DNA of 39,711 bases from Pedosphaera sp. (GTDB lineage Bacteria; Verrucomicrobiota; Verrucomicrobiia; Limisphaerales; F1-12-MAGs170), in NCBI GenBank assembly GCA_009695275.1, contig SIBF01000016.1:1-39711 (forward strand), read 5' to 3'. A program made the position numbers and the translations under genes. The notes beneath the pieces are model-generated. The model was given only the letters and a program-made list of their open reading frames with translations, was not told the DNA's origin and did not search any database. The first letter of the stretch is position 1; each line of letters opens with the position of its first letter. This document shows, in pieces, positions 1 through 9,279 of this stretch.

Positions 1-167
1 GCAAAACCACGCGTCCACTCCGGAAAAGTCCGACAAACGCGCGATCCCGGTCGCTTTGATCCCTCACCAGCACTCAAACCATCGTTCGCGAGAAATTTTC
101 CTCCAAAATTTCCGACCAACAAGTCCACTATGAATTTTGCAGGCTAGCCAACACATGGCCGGTCCGC

Positions 168-677
168 ATGGCATGGCCGGAGTCGGTGCGCAAGGTGACG
201 CTGCGGCTGGGCGTCAGTGTTGTGCCGTGGCGGACGGTGGCTTGGATGGATCGGATTACACAGAGCACCACCTCGACCCGCCATGCTGGTGATCCCAACT
301 GGACTGTGAATTTCCACCTCGCTGACGAAAAGGGCGGACAAGCCCAGGTCACGGTGGTGCGTGGTTATGACGACCGGAATTGGCTATCGCGGGTCATCGC
401 CATGGATATCCGCGGCAGGGAGCACACCGACTTGGGCGGCACGGGCACGTCGGCTGATACCATGCAAGCCTGGACTTACACCTTTCCATTGCCTTTGGCC
501 GACGTGAAAGAGTTCCGCGCTCAAATCCGCCCGATGCACTGGGTCGAGTTCCGCGACGTGATGCTGCACCCGCTCAATGGCGCGCAGAGTCAACCAGGCG
601 GATACCCGAGCCATCCATCGACCAGCGGATCAACGCTGTCGTTCGGATCTGTTCAGGAAAGGACTTTGACCAAGTGA
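168..677 (+). CDS. Unrecognised protein, probably the 5' part of a frameshifted gene
   Basis: This reads as the C-terminal part of a beta-rich domain, with the motifs WTVNFHL, QAWTYTFPLPLADVKEF and IRPMHWVEFRDV. I recall this pattern from verrucomicrobial proteins encoded near sigma factors, where it is followed in the same chain by a segment like IDFDTGK. Here that segment starts in the next frame at 674, and the stop of this ORF overlaps it. This suggests a one-base loss near 672-675. No signal peptide is visible and the ATG at 168 has no clear ribosome site. The same frame stays open back to a stop at 57-59, so the true 5' end is probably missing or in another frame. The remaining 5' bases (1-167) show no recognisable gene. 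The function is unknown. Confidence 0.45.
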   Translation: MAWPESVRKVTLRLGVSVVPWRTVAWMDRITQSTTSTRHAGDPNWTVNFHLADEKGGQAQVTVVRGYDDRNWLSRVIAMDIRGREHTDLGGTGTSADTMQAWTYTFPLPLADVKEFRAQIRPMHWVEFRDVMLHPLNGAQSQPGGYPSHPSTSGSTLSFGSVQERTLTK

Positions 678-1801
678 TAGATTTCGACACGGGCAAGACG
701 GCTCATTACCCGAATCGCGACAGTTCTGGAGGACCGTTCGACGCTCTCAGTGAAAATGTTTTGTGGGCAGTGCGAAATGGCTTCGACGCCGATGTGGGGG
801 TGCGTGAGTTGACTCTTCTCAACCTGGCTTCCACCCCATTGGATAGAGCGGACTGGGACAGCCTCTCTCGCCAGCAACTGATCAGGATGTTTCAAGGAGG
901 CATGTTTCGTCTGGAAAGCAAGCTCAAGGACATCGAGCTGCCGGCCACGTATGGCTTTCACACACGCGAAGACTCCCTTGGGATCCTCCAAATCATCAAA
1001 TTCTCTCCCGACGGCCAGGAAGTAACCGTGCGCTTTAAGCTCGCCCGGCGTCGGACGGAATCGGCGGCTGCATCCACGGAATTGTGGGCGCCGACGATGC
1101 TGCCAGGAGAGAAGCCCGATCCGAATAAGATACGCGAGGAAGCAGTAGAACTGATGAAGCTCGGACAATACGAAGAGGCGTTGCAACGGCAAATTTGGTA
1201 TCACCACCATGCGCTTGAGTTTCAGCCTGGCCTGAGCGCCGTCCGGCTTTCGTTTGGACTTTCGGACTGGATGGAATTGGGCCGGCGCTATCCGAAGGCG
1301 AAACAGGTGTTGATCGAGACCAGGGACCAGAAAACGCGCGAATTCGATGAGGGCCGGGGTTACTCAGATTTGTTTCAGGATGTGGCTTCAATCAACCAAT
1401 TCCTCGGCATGGATGACGCCACGTCCGCTTTGTTCAAGAGGCTGCAGCAAAACAATCCGACACTCGCCCGGCAATGCTTCCACTACGCCAGGGACGCACT
1501 CGCGCAGAGCCGTGAGTATGAATTGTATTCAAGGTTCATCCCCGATGTTCAAGCGGAGTACGACCGCATCCGATGGTTCTTGGACGACGCCAGAAAACGA
1601 GCTGATTCCCAGCAGAATGACGGAGCATTACGCCGGTCGGCAGACCAACAATTTGCAACCAAGGCCAGACAGTTGATCGACGTTCTCGTCGGTGCCGGGC
1701 GCACGGCGGAGGCAGAGCGAGTCCGCGTTCAAGCCGTCTCGATGGTGAATGATCCCCAGTTAAAGACCGCCGGGACTGACGGGAAAACGAAGGCTGAATA
1801 G
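674..1801 (+). CDS. TPR-like hypothetical protein, probably the 3' part of the same gene
   Basis: The ORF of 375 codons starts with GTG overlapping the upstream stop (GTGA). The first 130 residues (IDFDTGK, then FHTREDSLGILQII) look like a beta-rich domain. From about residue 150 to the end it is helical with TPR-like repeats, for example EEAVELMKLGQYEEALQRQ and, further on, repeated helices rich in Arg, Gln and Ala. It is followed after 4 bases by a sigma factor gene, so the two are probably co-transcribed. The protein may be a regulator or partner of that sigma factor. That role is inferred from context only; no catalytic motif is visible. The start is doubtful because the reading probably continues from the upstream ORF through a frameshift. 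Confidence 0.6.
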   Translation: MIDFDTGKTAHYPNRDSSGGPFDALSENVLWAVRNGFDADVGVRELTLLNLASTPLDRADWDSLSRQQLIRMFQGGMFRLESKLKDIELPATYGFHTREDSLGILQIIKFSPDGQEVTVRFKLARRRTESAAASTELWAPTMLPGEKPDPNKIREEAVELMKLGQYEEALQRQIWYHHHALEFQPGLSAVRLSFGLSDWMELGRRYPKAKQVLIETRDQKTREFDEGRGYSDLFQDVASINQFLGMDDATSALFKRLQQNNPTLARQCFHYARDALAQSREYELYSRFIPDVQAEYDRIRWFLDDARKRADSQQNDGALRRSADQQFATKARQLIDVLVGAGRTAEAERVRVQAVSMVNDPQLKTAGTDGKTKAE

Positions 1802-1805
1802 TAAC

Positions 1806-2558
1806 TTGAGCGCTCCTCCTCCAACGTCACAGAGTGGAACACGGCGCGGCGACTACTTTGCCACCACGCGCTGGACCGTCGTGATCTCCGCTGGACGCAA
1901 ATCCTCACCCCAATCTGACCGGGCGCTCGGCGAGCTTTGCCAGATCTACTGGTATCCGCTCTACGCTTGCGTTCGGCATCAGGGCCACTCCAGAGAGGAC
2001 GCCGAGGATCTCGTGCAATCCTTCTTTGCTCGATTCCTTGAGAAAAATCATCTCGAAGGACTCAGCGCCGAGCGGGGGAAGTTCCGCGCCTTTCTACTGG
2101 TGTCCCTGAAACATTTTCTCGCCAACGAATGGGACAAATCGCAGCGCCAGAAGCGTGGCGGCGGCACGCAGCATCTCTCGCTCGACTGGCAAAGCGCAGA
2201 CGAACGCTTCCACCTCGATCCGCCGGACCCATCGAGTCCGGATCGAACGTATGACCGCGAGTGGGCGCTCGCATTGCTTGACATTGTCATCCGCCGCCTG
2301 CGCGACGAATGTGACGCCGACGGCAAGGCGAAACTCTTTGAGCAAGCCAAGGGCTACCTGATGGTCGGGCAGTCCACGATTCCCTATCTGGACGCTGCGA
2401 GGGCACTCGACATGGACGAAGGCGCGGTGAGAGTCGCGGTTCATCGCCTTCGCAAGCGCTACCGGGAGCTGCTTCGCGAGGAAATCGCCCAAACCATTAC
2501 TGACCCGGCACAAGTCGAGGAGGAGCTGCGCTCACTCCAGGCGGCGCTTTCGGGTTAG
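1806..2558 (+). CDS. ECF-like RNA polymerase sigma factor
   Basis: The 250-residue protein begins with TTG, 4 bases after the upstream stop. The N-terminal motif FATTRWTVV is typical of the long ECF-like sigma factors of Verrucomicrobia and Planctomycetes. Region 2 lies at about residues 40-95 (YWYPLYACVRHQG, EDAEDLVQSFFARFLEK, then KFRAFLLVSLKHFLANEWDK). Region 4 lies at about residues 185-230 (AARALDMDEGAVRVAVHRLRKRYRELL) and forms the helix-turn-helix that reads the -35 element. It would direct core polymerase to a special set of promoters. No anti-sigma factor with a membrane segment is adjacent; the TPR-like ORF just upstream is the only candidate partner. Confidence 0.88.
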   Translation: MSAPPPTSQSGTRRGDYFATTRWTVVISAGRKSSPQSDRALGELCQIYWYPLYACVRHQGHSREDAEDLVQSFFARFLEKNHLEGLSAERGKFRAFLLVSLKHFLANEWDKSQRQKRGGGTQHLSLDWQSADERFHLDPPDPSSPDRTYDREWALALLDIVIRRLRDECDADGKAKLFEQAKGYLMVGQSTIPYLDAARALDMDEGAVRVAVHRLRKRYRELLREEIAQTITDPAQVEEELRSLQAALSG

Positions 2559-2599
2559 CTTGATCAAGAAGCGCTAATCACCACTTCCGGAAGCCGAAG

Positions 2600-3718
2600 C
2601 TATTTCACGATCGCAGCCAGCAACTCGGCCAGCCGCCAGCCCGCTCGATGGATCGACTCGTTGACTTTGTTCCCAGCCCATACTGCGTAACTTTCCGCGC
2701 CAGCGTTCAACTTCTCCTTCGAGGTTCCAACGGCTGCGGCTTCACCATTGCTTTCCCCGATACGCACATCGACGTATTCCAACCGCCGGTGCGCTTCACG
2801 CGCGAGTGGAAGGATCTCATTCGCCCAATTCTCAGGCCATTTCATGACATCCCTCGCAGATCCTGATTTCCAGTTTGGTGGCTTTTTGCGGATGTAGTAG
2901 CGAGCAATCCCCTGTTTGGTAAATTCAGGCGCAGGGCCGGCGCTTCGGAACATGGCATCGCTTGAAATTTTGTTGAATGCGACAGTAACAGCCTGGTTGT
3001 CCCAAAATCCGTGCAGCTTCATGCGGCCCTTTGGCATCGTGAGCCCCGGGATTTCCTGCATCAACAGGGTGAGGCCGTTACCGCCCTGGTCGCCGGTGCC
3101 ATGGCCGCCATTGGCATCCGGATTGACCGCTCGTCCACGCTCATCGAAATACTGAGCCCCAACGTGAAGTGGTTGGTGGATGTCGCCGACGAAGTGTGCC
3201 AGGAGCACGGCGGCCACCGGCTTCGTGATCTTGCGAACGTTTTGCTCGCTCTCCTCTCCGCGCAACACACGGATGCAATACGCCATCATCTGCACGACGT
3301 CCCATTGCGATCGACCGGTCAGGCCGTCCTGGTACCTCCCGTTCCCCTCGACCGGCACGTCAGTGTAGTGAAACCAGTGGTGCGAAGGGTTGTTGGTCGG
3401 ATTGTTGTCGGTGGCAGGATTCGCCTGCCAGAAGTCGAAGAGCTGCAGTTCCAAACCATGGTTGTTCGTCAATCGGAGCGAACCAGGCTTGATCGCTCCC
3501 TTCTTTTTGTCCCAAAATTTAAGATCATCCGCCAAGTTGGCTGCTCGAGCCAGACTCACGCCGCCCAGAAGAGTCTGGACCTTCCTCCCCGCTGAAGTCC
3601 CGGCCAGTTTACCATCGGCAACCGCCCCAACCATCTCGTGTCCCGCCGGTCCATACCCTTGCACCCGCACGGCGAGAAATCCCGCCATCATCAATCCTGC
3701 AATCCATTGTAGCGTCAT
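2600..3718 (-). CDS. S1/P1-type nuclease
   Basis: The 372-residue exported protein has a signal peptide at residues 1-21 (MTLQWIAGLMMAGFLAVRVQ). It carries the zinc ligands of the S1/P1 family: GPAGH near the mature N-terminus, an Asp in LADDLKFW, HHWFHYTD, the motif HFVGDIHQPLHV and LHGFWDN. The family cleaves single-stranded DNA and RNA with three zinc ions. In fungal P1 the mature N-terminus is Trp, which itself ligates zinc. Here the equivalent position is Tyr (YGPAGH), so the N-terminal ligand set may differ. The gene sits 86 bases downstream of the TIGR03790-type gene on the same strand. It probably scavenges nucleotides or phosphate outside the cytoplasm. Confidence 0.9.
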   Translation of the reverse strand: MTLQWIAGLMMAGFLAVRVQGYGPAGHEMVGAVADGKLAGTSAGRKVQTLLGGVSLARAANLADDLKFWDKKKGAIKPGSLRLTNNHGLELQLFDFWQANPATDNNPTNNPSHHWFHYTDVPVEGNGRYQDGLTGRSQWDVVQMMAYCIRVLRGEESEQNVRKITKPVAAVLLAHFVGDIHQPLHVGAQYFDERGRAVNPDANGGHGTGDQGGNGLTLLMQEIPGLTMPKGRMKLHGFWDNQAVTVAFNKISSDAMFRSAGPAPEFTKQGIARYYIRKKPPNWKSGSARDVMKWPENWANEILPLAREAHRRLEYVDVRIGESNGEAAAVGTSKEKLNAGAESYAVWAGNKVNESIHRAGWRLAELLAAIVK

Positions 3719-3804
3719 AGTTGTTTCCCGGCTGTTTCAGACAACGGAGTCCAACTTCGGAACCTCTTCCCGATCGAGCGCTGAAAACCTGAATGCCGCC
3801 TTCA

Positions 3805-5460
3805 TTACTTCGCTGCCGCCCGGCTCTCCCATTGTTCCTTCTCAGAGGTTTTGCCCAGCTTGTCCGCCAGGTTGGCGAGCTTTCGATAAATCGTCGGCAG
3901 ATCGGGGTAGTCTGGAAAGGCTTTCGCCAACCGTTGCGCGGTGCGGTAGGCGTCCTCCCATTTCCGAAGCCCTTCCAGTTGCTCCGTGATCCGCAGGAAG
4001 AGACGCAGTTGCTGCTGCGCCGATGGCCCCTGCTCCAGGGCAAGCTGGTAATTCTGAAGCGTCTTCTCCGGCTGTTCTGTGCCTGCGTAGAGATCTCCAA
4101 GTTTTTCCAGGAGTACCGGACTTGTCCGGGTCGGCCCCATTTGATTGAGCAGGTCGATGTATTTTGACACGGGCTCACCCTGCAGGACATTCTGGTTTAC
4201 CGTGCGCAACAGAGACCACTCGACCAGCCGGCTTTTTCGCTTCTCGAGATCCTCGTGCAGCACATGAGGAGCTTTTCCGAACGGACGGTACAAAGGATCA
4301 CCCACCACGGTGGTCTGCCACGAAAGCGAACCTTGAGACGCATAGGCGGCTTCGCCAAATGTGAAGCCAAGCATCAACAGCCTGGAAAAAAAAGTCCCCA
4401 CATCAGGCGTGCCTTCCAGATAGGGTTCTTCCACGCACCCCATGGTGGCTGTCACCCCACGATCCAGCAACGGACCCACCCAGTGCGCCGAAGCCGATCT
4501 CAGAGTCATCGCGCTGTAGGAATGCAAATGATAGGCGATGGCACCAGGCATGAATTCCACTTTCGGGCGCGTAAATGGACCTGACACGTGCTGATCGTAC
4601 CAACCGGCGTACAGCGCAATCTGACTCATCGGAAAGGCTGCTGAAAAGGTTTCAGCATTCGTGTCCATCGTTGTCTCAAATCCCGCGTGTCTCGCCATCT
4701 CCGCTGACCGACGAATCCAGTCATCGCCCGGTTTATAGGGTCCATTGGTCAACCCACGGATGTCGAAATACGCCCTGCCCCAGACTCCGTCCCGCTCGGC
4801 CTGGAGAGCTTTGTCCACAAGGCCGCGAGCAATCGCGGAGGTCGGACCATCGAGTCGCGCGACGATCAGGATTCCATTGGTTGGATGCAGCGCCGCAGAA
4901 TTGGTGGTTCCGTAGGTCCAATTCCGCGCAGGGCCATAGAGAGGAAGATTAGCACGCATCATTGGCAGTAGCGCCAGCTCGCTATCGACGGCCGCATCGT
5001 TCCGCCGGACAGCTTCCCTCAATCGTTCCACTCCCTCCTCTACAAGTGCCAGATCATTCCTGATCTTTAACGGCACACCCCAGCAGAGCACTGCGTATCG
5101 GATGCGCGCTGTGATCGGGCGAGGGTCTCTTTTCTCCGTCAATGCCGCCGAGTCATTGGTGGGAAAAGATAGGAGTCTGGCATTCTCCAACCACGCTGCC
5201 AACGGTTGTTGAATCTTATCACGAAACTCGGTTCGTGTGATGGCCTCGGCCGCCGGCATGGCGAACCCGATGATCTGATCCTTTGGAACATTGCGAAGCC
5301 TTGCGTAGTGCTCGGCAACTTCTTTCGACTCCGGCACCGTGTTGTTGTAAACAACCACCGCCTCAGCGCCCCTATTAGCGGCATCGCCTTCCTCAGAGGC
5401 TGCACAACACAGCGCAGTCAAGGCGATCAACCATGCCATCACTAATAATCGCGTGTTCAT
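3805..5460 (-). CDS. TIGR03790-type exported protein
   Basis: The 551-residue protein has a signal peptide (MNTRLLVMAWLIALTALCCA) and then the segment VVVYNNTVPESKEVAEHYA followed by RLRNVPKDQIIGF. These are characteristic of the uncharacterised TIGR03790 family, found in Planctomycetes, Verrucomicrobia and Acidobacteria. The middle part contains GVPLKI and a long conserved domain. The last 120 residues (LLEKLGDLYAGTEQPEKTLQ and following) form TPR-like helices. The family's function is not known to me. It lies 17 bases downstream of the MBL hydrolase gene and upstream of the nuclease gene, so the three may form an operon. Confidence 0.82.
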   Translation of the reverse strand: MNTRLLVMAWLIALTALCCAASEEGDAANRGAEAVVVYNNTVPESKEVAEHYARLRNVPKDQIIGFAMPAAEAITRTEFRDKIQQPLAAWLENARLLSFPTNDSAALTEKRDPRPITARIRYAVLCWGVPLKIRNDLALVEEGVERLREAVRRNDAAVDSELALLPMMRANLPLYGPARNWTYGTTNSAALHPTNGILIVARLDGPTSAIARGLVDKALQAERDGVWGRAYFDIRGLTNGPYKPGDDWIRRSAEMARHAGFETTMDTNAETFSAAFPMSQIALYAGWYDQHVSGPFTRPKVEFMPGAIAYHLHSYSAMTLRSASAHWVGPLLDRGVTATMGCVEEPYLEGTPDVGTFFSRLLMLGFTFGEAAYASQGSLSWQTTVVGDPLYRPFGKAPHVLHEDLEKRKSRLVEWSLLRTVNQNVLQGEPVSKYIDLLNQMGPTRTSPVLLEKLGDLYAGTEQPEKTLQNYQLALEQGPSAQQQLRLFLRITEQLEGLRKWEDAYRTAQRLAKAFPDYPDLPTIYRKLANLADKLGKTSEKEQWESRAAAK

Positions 5461-5477
5461 CTCACTTCACAAGCATA

Positions 5478-6266
5478 TCACTGTTCGATTAAAACTTTGA
5501 GCCCATCGTAAGCCAGTTCAATTCCCACAGGCATCTCCGCCTGATCGACATCATGATCGTAGTCATGTGTCAGGTGTGTAAAGAACGTGCGTGGAGCTCC
5601 AATCCGGCGCGCCGCAGTGAGAGCCTCATCCAAACACATGTGTGTCCAGTGCGGCTCCCGTCGGAGCGCATCCAGCACCACCACCTGGGTGCCCCGCACC
5701 TGAGCGATGACATCCGGGGGCACTTCCTTGCAGTCACTCATGTAGGCGAGTCGTTTGGCTCCGTTTTGTTCGAACAGGTAGCCGTTCACCGGCGCTTTTC
5801 CATGCGGCAAAGAAAACGGCGTGATCCGGAGATCGGCGATCTCGAATGGGCCATCCACAATACGTGGGTCTGGAACAAAATACGTCTTCGGAATCGGCCC
5901 ACCATGGAATGCGTAGTCATACACCCGGCGCAGGTCAGCCATCGTCTCTGCGCTGGCATAAACTGGAAGGGGTGCGCCACCGCGAATTTCGCAAAACCGC
6001 CGGCAATCATCGAGACCCATGATGTGGTCCGCGTGTGAGTGGGTGAAGATCACCGCGTCGAGCCATCGAATCCCTTCGCGCAACATCTGGATGCGGAATT
6101 CAGGCGTCGTATCCACCACCAGTTTGACCTTGTCCGTCGCAACGTAAATCGAAGGCCGCGTGCGATGATTCTTCGGATTCGCGATGAAAGATGGCGGATA
6201 TTCTTTCGCGAGGACTGGAACCCCTTGTGAGGTTCCCGTGCCGAGAAAAGTAAAGGAGAAGGACAT
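5478..6266 (-). CDS. MBL-fold metallo-hydrolase (PhnP-like)
   Basis: The 262-residue protein starts [17 protein letters not shown], the usual N-terminus of the PhnP/RNase Z-like branch of the metallo-beta-lactamase fold. Metal-binding motifs are [27 protein letters not shown] and a C-terminal [11 protein letters not shown]. Members hydrolyse phosphodiesters such as cyclic ribose phosphates. I chose the ATG at 6266 rather than the TTG at 6284 because the first six extra residues lie outside the conserved fold. It is divergent from the DUF547 gene at 6484, with about 215 bases between the starts. Confidence 0.88.
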   Translation of the reverse strand: MSFSFTFLGTGTSQGVPVLAKEYPPSFIANPKNHRTRPSIYVATDKVKLVVDTTPEFRIQMLREGIRWLDAVIFTHSHADHIMGLDDCRRFCEIRGGAPLPVYASAETMADLRRVYDYAFHGGPIPKTYFVPDPRIVDGPFEIADLRITPFSLPHGKAPVNGYLFEQNGAKRLAYMSDCKEVPPDVIAQVRGTQVVVLDALRREPHWTHMCLDEALTAARRIGAPRTFFTHLTHDYDHDVDQAEMPVGIELAYDGLKVLIEQ

Positions 6267-6483
6267 CAATAGATGGAGATCCAACGGAGGATCTCACCAT
6301 GATTGCCGCGGTTCCAGCCGCGCCAGCATGCAAGAAGCAATAACATGCGCCGGACGCTATCAAGCCGGACGCTTCCCCGCAAGAAACGCTCGCGCTTGGG
6401 AGCATCCCGCTTTGCGCAGTCCGAAATGCCCGGTCAGTTGTCAGCAGTTGCGTGAGCCTCGTCCCCATGCAAATCTCCCGAGC

Positions 6484-7269
6484 GTGAAACTGGCTGTCCA
6501 CATCCTATTATTGGCAGGTGCTGTCGTTCTGCCGCCGCAGTTACGCGCGGCACCGTTCGATCACTCGCACACGAATTTCTCAAAAGTGCTCAGCCGCATC
6601 GTGAAGGACGATCTGGTCGATTACCCCGCTCTCAAAACCGATCACATGGCGCTCGACCGCTACCTGGACCAACTTGCGCAAGTTCCAGAACCGGTCTTCA
6701 AGAAGTTCAGCGAGAAGCAAAAGATCGCGTTCCTGATCAATCTCTACAATGCGTCCACCCTTCAACTGATCGTTCGCCATTATCCGATCAAGAGCACGAA
6801 AGACATCGGCTCGTGGCTGACAGGCCCGTTTGATCAAAAAGCAGTTCAATTCATGGGGCGCAGCCTGAGCCTGGGCGACGTTGAACACCACGTACTCCGC
6901 CGTAATCATGACGAACCTCGATTCCACTTCGCCATCGTGAGTGCTGCCATCGGATTCCCACCGCTCCGCAAGGAAGCTTATCAGGAGGAGAAGCTTGACG
7001 AGCAATTGGATGATCAGATCCGGCGTTTCCTGCGCCAGCCTTCGAAAAACCGCGTCGATCTCCCGGGCCGGATGTTGCATCTGTCCAGGATTTTCAAATG
7101 GTACGAAAAGGATCTCAGCCGCAAGGCCGGGTCGCTAACTCAGTTTGTGGCAAACTATCTCGACACCGACATTGCCAAACAGATCCGGGGCGGTGGGTTT
7201 GAAATCGCCTACACCGATTTCGACTGGTCGTTGAACGACTTGTCGAGCGCTTCGGTTCCGCGACCTTGA
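6484..7269 (+). CDS. DUF547 domain exported protein
   Basis: The 261-residue protein starts at a GTG at 6484, giving a clean signal peptide (VKLAVHILLLAGAVVLPPQL, cleaved near RAA). The frame is open back to 6184, but that extension overlaps the divergent MBL gene and has no hydrophobic start, so I reject it. The body shows DUF547 hallmarks: FSKVLSRIVKDDLVDYPAL, KIAFLINLYNASTLQLI, SLGDVEHHVLR and a C-terminal FDWSLND. The family is common in marine and soil bacteria and its biochemical role is not established. It acts outside the cytoplasm. Confidence 0.85.
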   Translation: MKLAVHILLLAGAVVLPPQLRAAPFDHSHTNFSKVLSRIVKDDLVDYPALKTDHMALDRYLDQLAQVPEPVFKKFSEKQKIAFLINLYNASTLQLIVRHYPIKSTKDIGSWLTGPFDQKAVQFMGRSLSLGDVEHHVLRRNHDEPRFHFAIVSAAIGFPPLRKEAYQEEKLDEQLDDQIRRFLRQPSKNRVDLPGRMLHLSRIFKWYEKDLSRKAGSLTQFVANYLDTDIAKQIRGGGFEIAYTDFDWSLNDLSSASVPRP

Positions 7270-7655
7270 CTCTCCGCTCCGGCGAAGGCCTCCTGCGCCG
7301 CACCCGCAGAGCACCGGCCATCACCATCCAAAGCGCTTGCTGGCGTCGTAACTCTGCAACGCCAAAACTGCCAGCCGCTACGAAGGAGGCCCCGGGTTTC
7401 CGCGTCTCGTGGAAGTTGACCATCCTGAGGGAGTGGGTAATTTGAATTTTGCGGTGAGCCTGGCGGCTTGCGAACCGTTTGCGATCCCGGTGTCCGGGGT
7501 GTTGGCGAAACTGGCGACGAGCGACGGGAGAAGAAGAAATGGGCGTTTACGACTCCAGAACTCCTGACATGGGGGTGTTCTCAAATGTCCGCTTGCCGCC
7601 GAACGAAAGAGAAAGTTCTTTCACAATTTCCCGGTCTGTGTGTCAGAATTGCGCC
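7270..7655 (+). other. Non-coding stretch between the DUF547 and pirin genes
   Basis: I see no supportable gene in these 386 bases. Short open frames occur on both strands but none has a recognisable domain or ribosome site. The region must contain the pirin promoter; no clear -35/-10 pair stands out. Confidence 0.5.
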
Positions 7656-8351
7656 GTGATAAAAATTCGCAAATCGACCGAGCGTGGACACGCCGGGCAT
7701 GGCTGGCTGGATACTTACCACACATTCAGCTTCGCCGATTATCACGATCCTCAATGGATGGGCTTCCGCAGTTTGCGCGTCATCAACGAAGATTTTGTCA
7801 TGCCGGGGATGGGATTCGGAACGCATCCGCATCGTGACATGGAAATCATCACCTACATCCTCAGCGGCTCTCTGGAGCACAAGGATTCGATGGGCAACGG
7901 CCGTGTGATCCGCGCCGGCGAAGTGCAGCACATGTCCGCCGGCACCGGTGTTCATCATAGCGAGTTCAACCCCTCGAAAGACGAGGCCGTTCACCTTCTG
8001 CAAATCTGGATTTTACCGGATTGCAAAGGCGTGACGCCTCGTTACGCAGAGAAGTCGTTCGTCAACGTCGCTGCCGGAACGCTCCATCTGGTAGCCAGCA
8101 AGACGGGCCGGGATGATTCAATCGCCATTCATCAGGACGCCGATTTATGGCTGGCCAAACTCGAAATGGGCAATCACGTCAGGCATGATCTTCAATCTGG
8201 ACGGCACGCGTGGATTCACGTGGCAGAAGGTGAATTAGCCCTCAATGGAGAAAGACTGATGGCTGGCGACGCTGCGGGAGTGAGCAACGAGCCATTGCTG
8301 GAACTTGGCGCTTCCAAGCAGGCGCAGATACTCATGTTTGATCTCGTTTGA
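7656..8351 (+). CDS. Pirin family protein
   Basis: The 231-residue cupin starts at GTG 7656 (VIKIRKSTERGHAGHGWLDT), which matches the usual N-terminus and length of bacterial pirins such as YhaK/YhhW. The metal-binding residues are present: HPHRDMEIITY supplies two His, and GTGVHHSEFN supplies a His and the Glu. Bacterial pirins of this type bind Fe or other divalent metals, and some oxidise quercetin. The longer frame starting at 7479 has no homology in its first 59 codons. The gene is followed by the orphan GspC-like gene, whose chosen start is 75 bases downstream. Confidence 0.9.
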   Translation: MIKIRKSTERGHAGHGWLDTYHTFSFADYHDPQWMGFRSLRVINEDFVMPGMGFGTHPHRDMEIITYILSGSLEHKDSMGNGRVIRAGEVQHMSAGTGVHHSEFNPSKDEAVHLLQIWILPDCKGVTPRYAEKSFVNVAAGTLHLVASKTGRDDSIAIHQDADLWLAKLEMGNHVRHDLQSGRHAWIHVAEGELALNGERLMAGDAAGVSNEPLLELGASKQAQILMFDLV

Positions 8352-8425
8352 AAACAACTTTGAACATCCAAGCAACCAAAATTTCCCGATGGTGTTCGAC
8401 CTTCGTGTGCATTAGACTTTTGCCC

Positions 8426-9235
8426 ATGTGCAGGATTATTGCTTTCTGGCGTATTGCCGCTTTAGCGGGACTGATCGCTGCTGCGTCAAATGCGCAGGCG
8501 GTGGTGGAAGCTGCGGGTGGGCGCTCCTACCAGTCGATCATCGATCGAAATCCCTTTGGCCTGCGGCCTCCGCCTACGAATTCAGTCGTTCTCGCGCCGA
8601 CCAACCAGCCCGGCAAAAATCTGATCAAACTCACTGGCTTCACCACAATTGGAGACAGGCGCGCTTACTTCATTTTTACCGATGAAAAGACCAAGACCAA
8701 CCGGACGGAAAGCCTCCGCGTGGATCAGGAGAAAGATGGGCTGAGGGTGTTGGAGATCGATTCCCAGCTTCACCGTGTGAAGGTGATGCGTGAGGGCGTC
8801 GAGGTTGTCATGAGCCTGGCCACGGATGGGCTTACCAATGCCACAGGTGGTGCCATCGCCGCCTCCACATCCATCCCCGGCATGGTTCCCGGTGCGATTC
8901 CAAGGCCGGGCTCTCCCGTGCCTGCCGTGCCGATGCCCATGGTCACTCCTGGCGGTGGGACAACTCCCAGCTATCAACCACCCGGCACCAGAACGATTCC
9001 TTCACGCCCTGTCAGGAGTGCGGCGGCGACCGACACCATGCAGCCGATTTATGCCGGAGCTTCAGCGGCATCGCCCTTTGGCACCACACCTCCACCGCTG
9101 CCCATCGCGAACAATTTTACAGGACCAGCGCCTCAACGAGATGCGGATGCCGCTCAACAGGCGATCATGCTCGAAGTCCAGCGGCAGACAAATCCCCATC
9201 TAAATCTTCCTCCTGTTCCGGGGATCTCTCCGTAG
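8426..9235 (+). CDS. Orphan GspC-like periplasmic protein
   Basis: The 269-residue protein has a signal peptide (MCRIIAFWRIAALAGLIAAA, cleaved after SNAQA). It is followed by YQSIIDRNPFGLRPPP and a beta-rich module (IKLTGFTTIGDRRAYFIF, VKVMREGVEVVMSL). This parallels the GspC-like gene at 20825 (FKLINDRNIFNPN, FTLVGTMSSSKGDRAFF), the homology region that contacts the secretin in type II secretion. The C-terminal third is a Pro/Gly/Thr-rich low-complexity tail. No PDZ domain is seen. The frame opens at 8348 and overlaps the pirin stop by 4 bases, but the ATG at 8426 gives the better signal peptide. Function is inferred from similarity to the GspC-type module. Confidence 0.65.
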   Translation: MCRIIAFWRIAALAGLIAAASNAQAVVEAAGGRSYQSIIDRNPFGLRPPPTNSVVLAPTNQPGKNLIKLTGFTTIGDRRAYFIFTDEKTKTNRTESLRVDQEKDGLRVLEIDSQLHRVKVMREGVEVVMSLATDGLTNATGGAIAASTSIPGMVPGAIPRPGSPVPAVPMPMVTPGGGTTPSYQPPGTRTIPSRPVRSAAATDTMQPIYAGASAASPFGTTPPPLPIANNFTGPAPQRDADAAQQAIMLEVQRQTNPHLNLPPVPGISP

Positions 9236-9279
9236 TGGATGGACGGCAGGGTCACAAGATCTAAGCCGAATCCATGCAG

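Noticed and set aside
6184-6483. N-terminal extension of the DUF547 gene
   Set aside because: Overlaps the divergent MBL gene and places the signal peptide internally.
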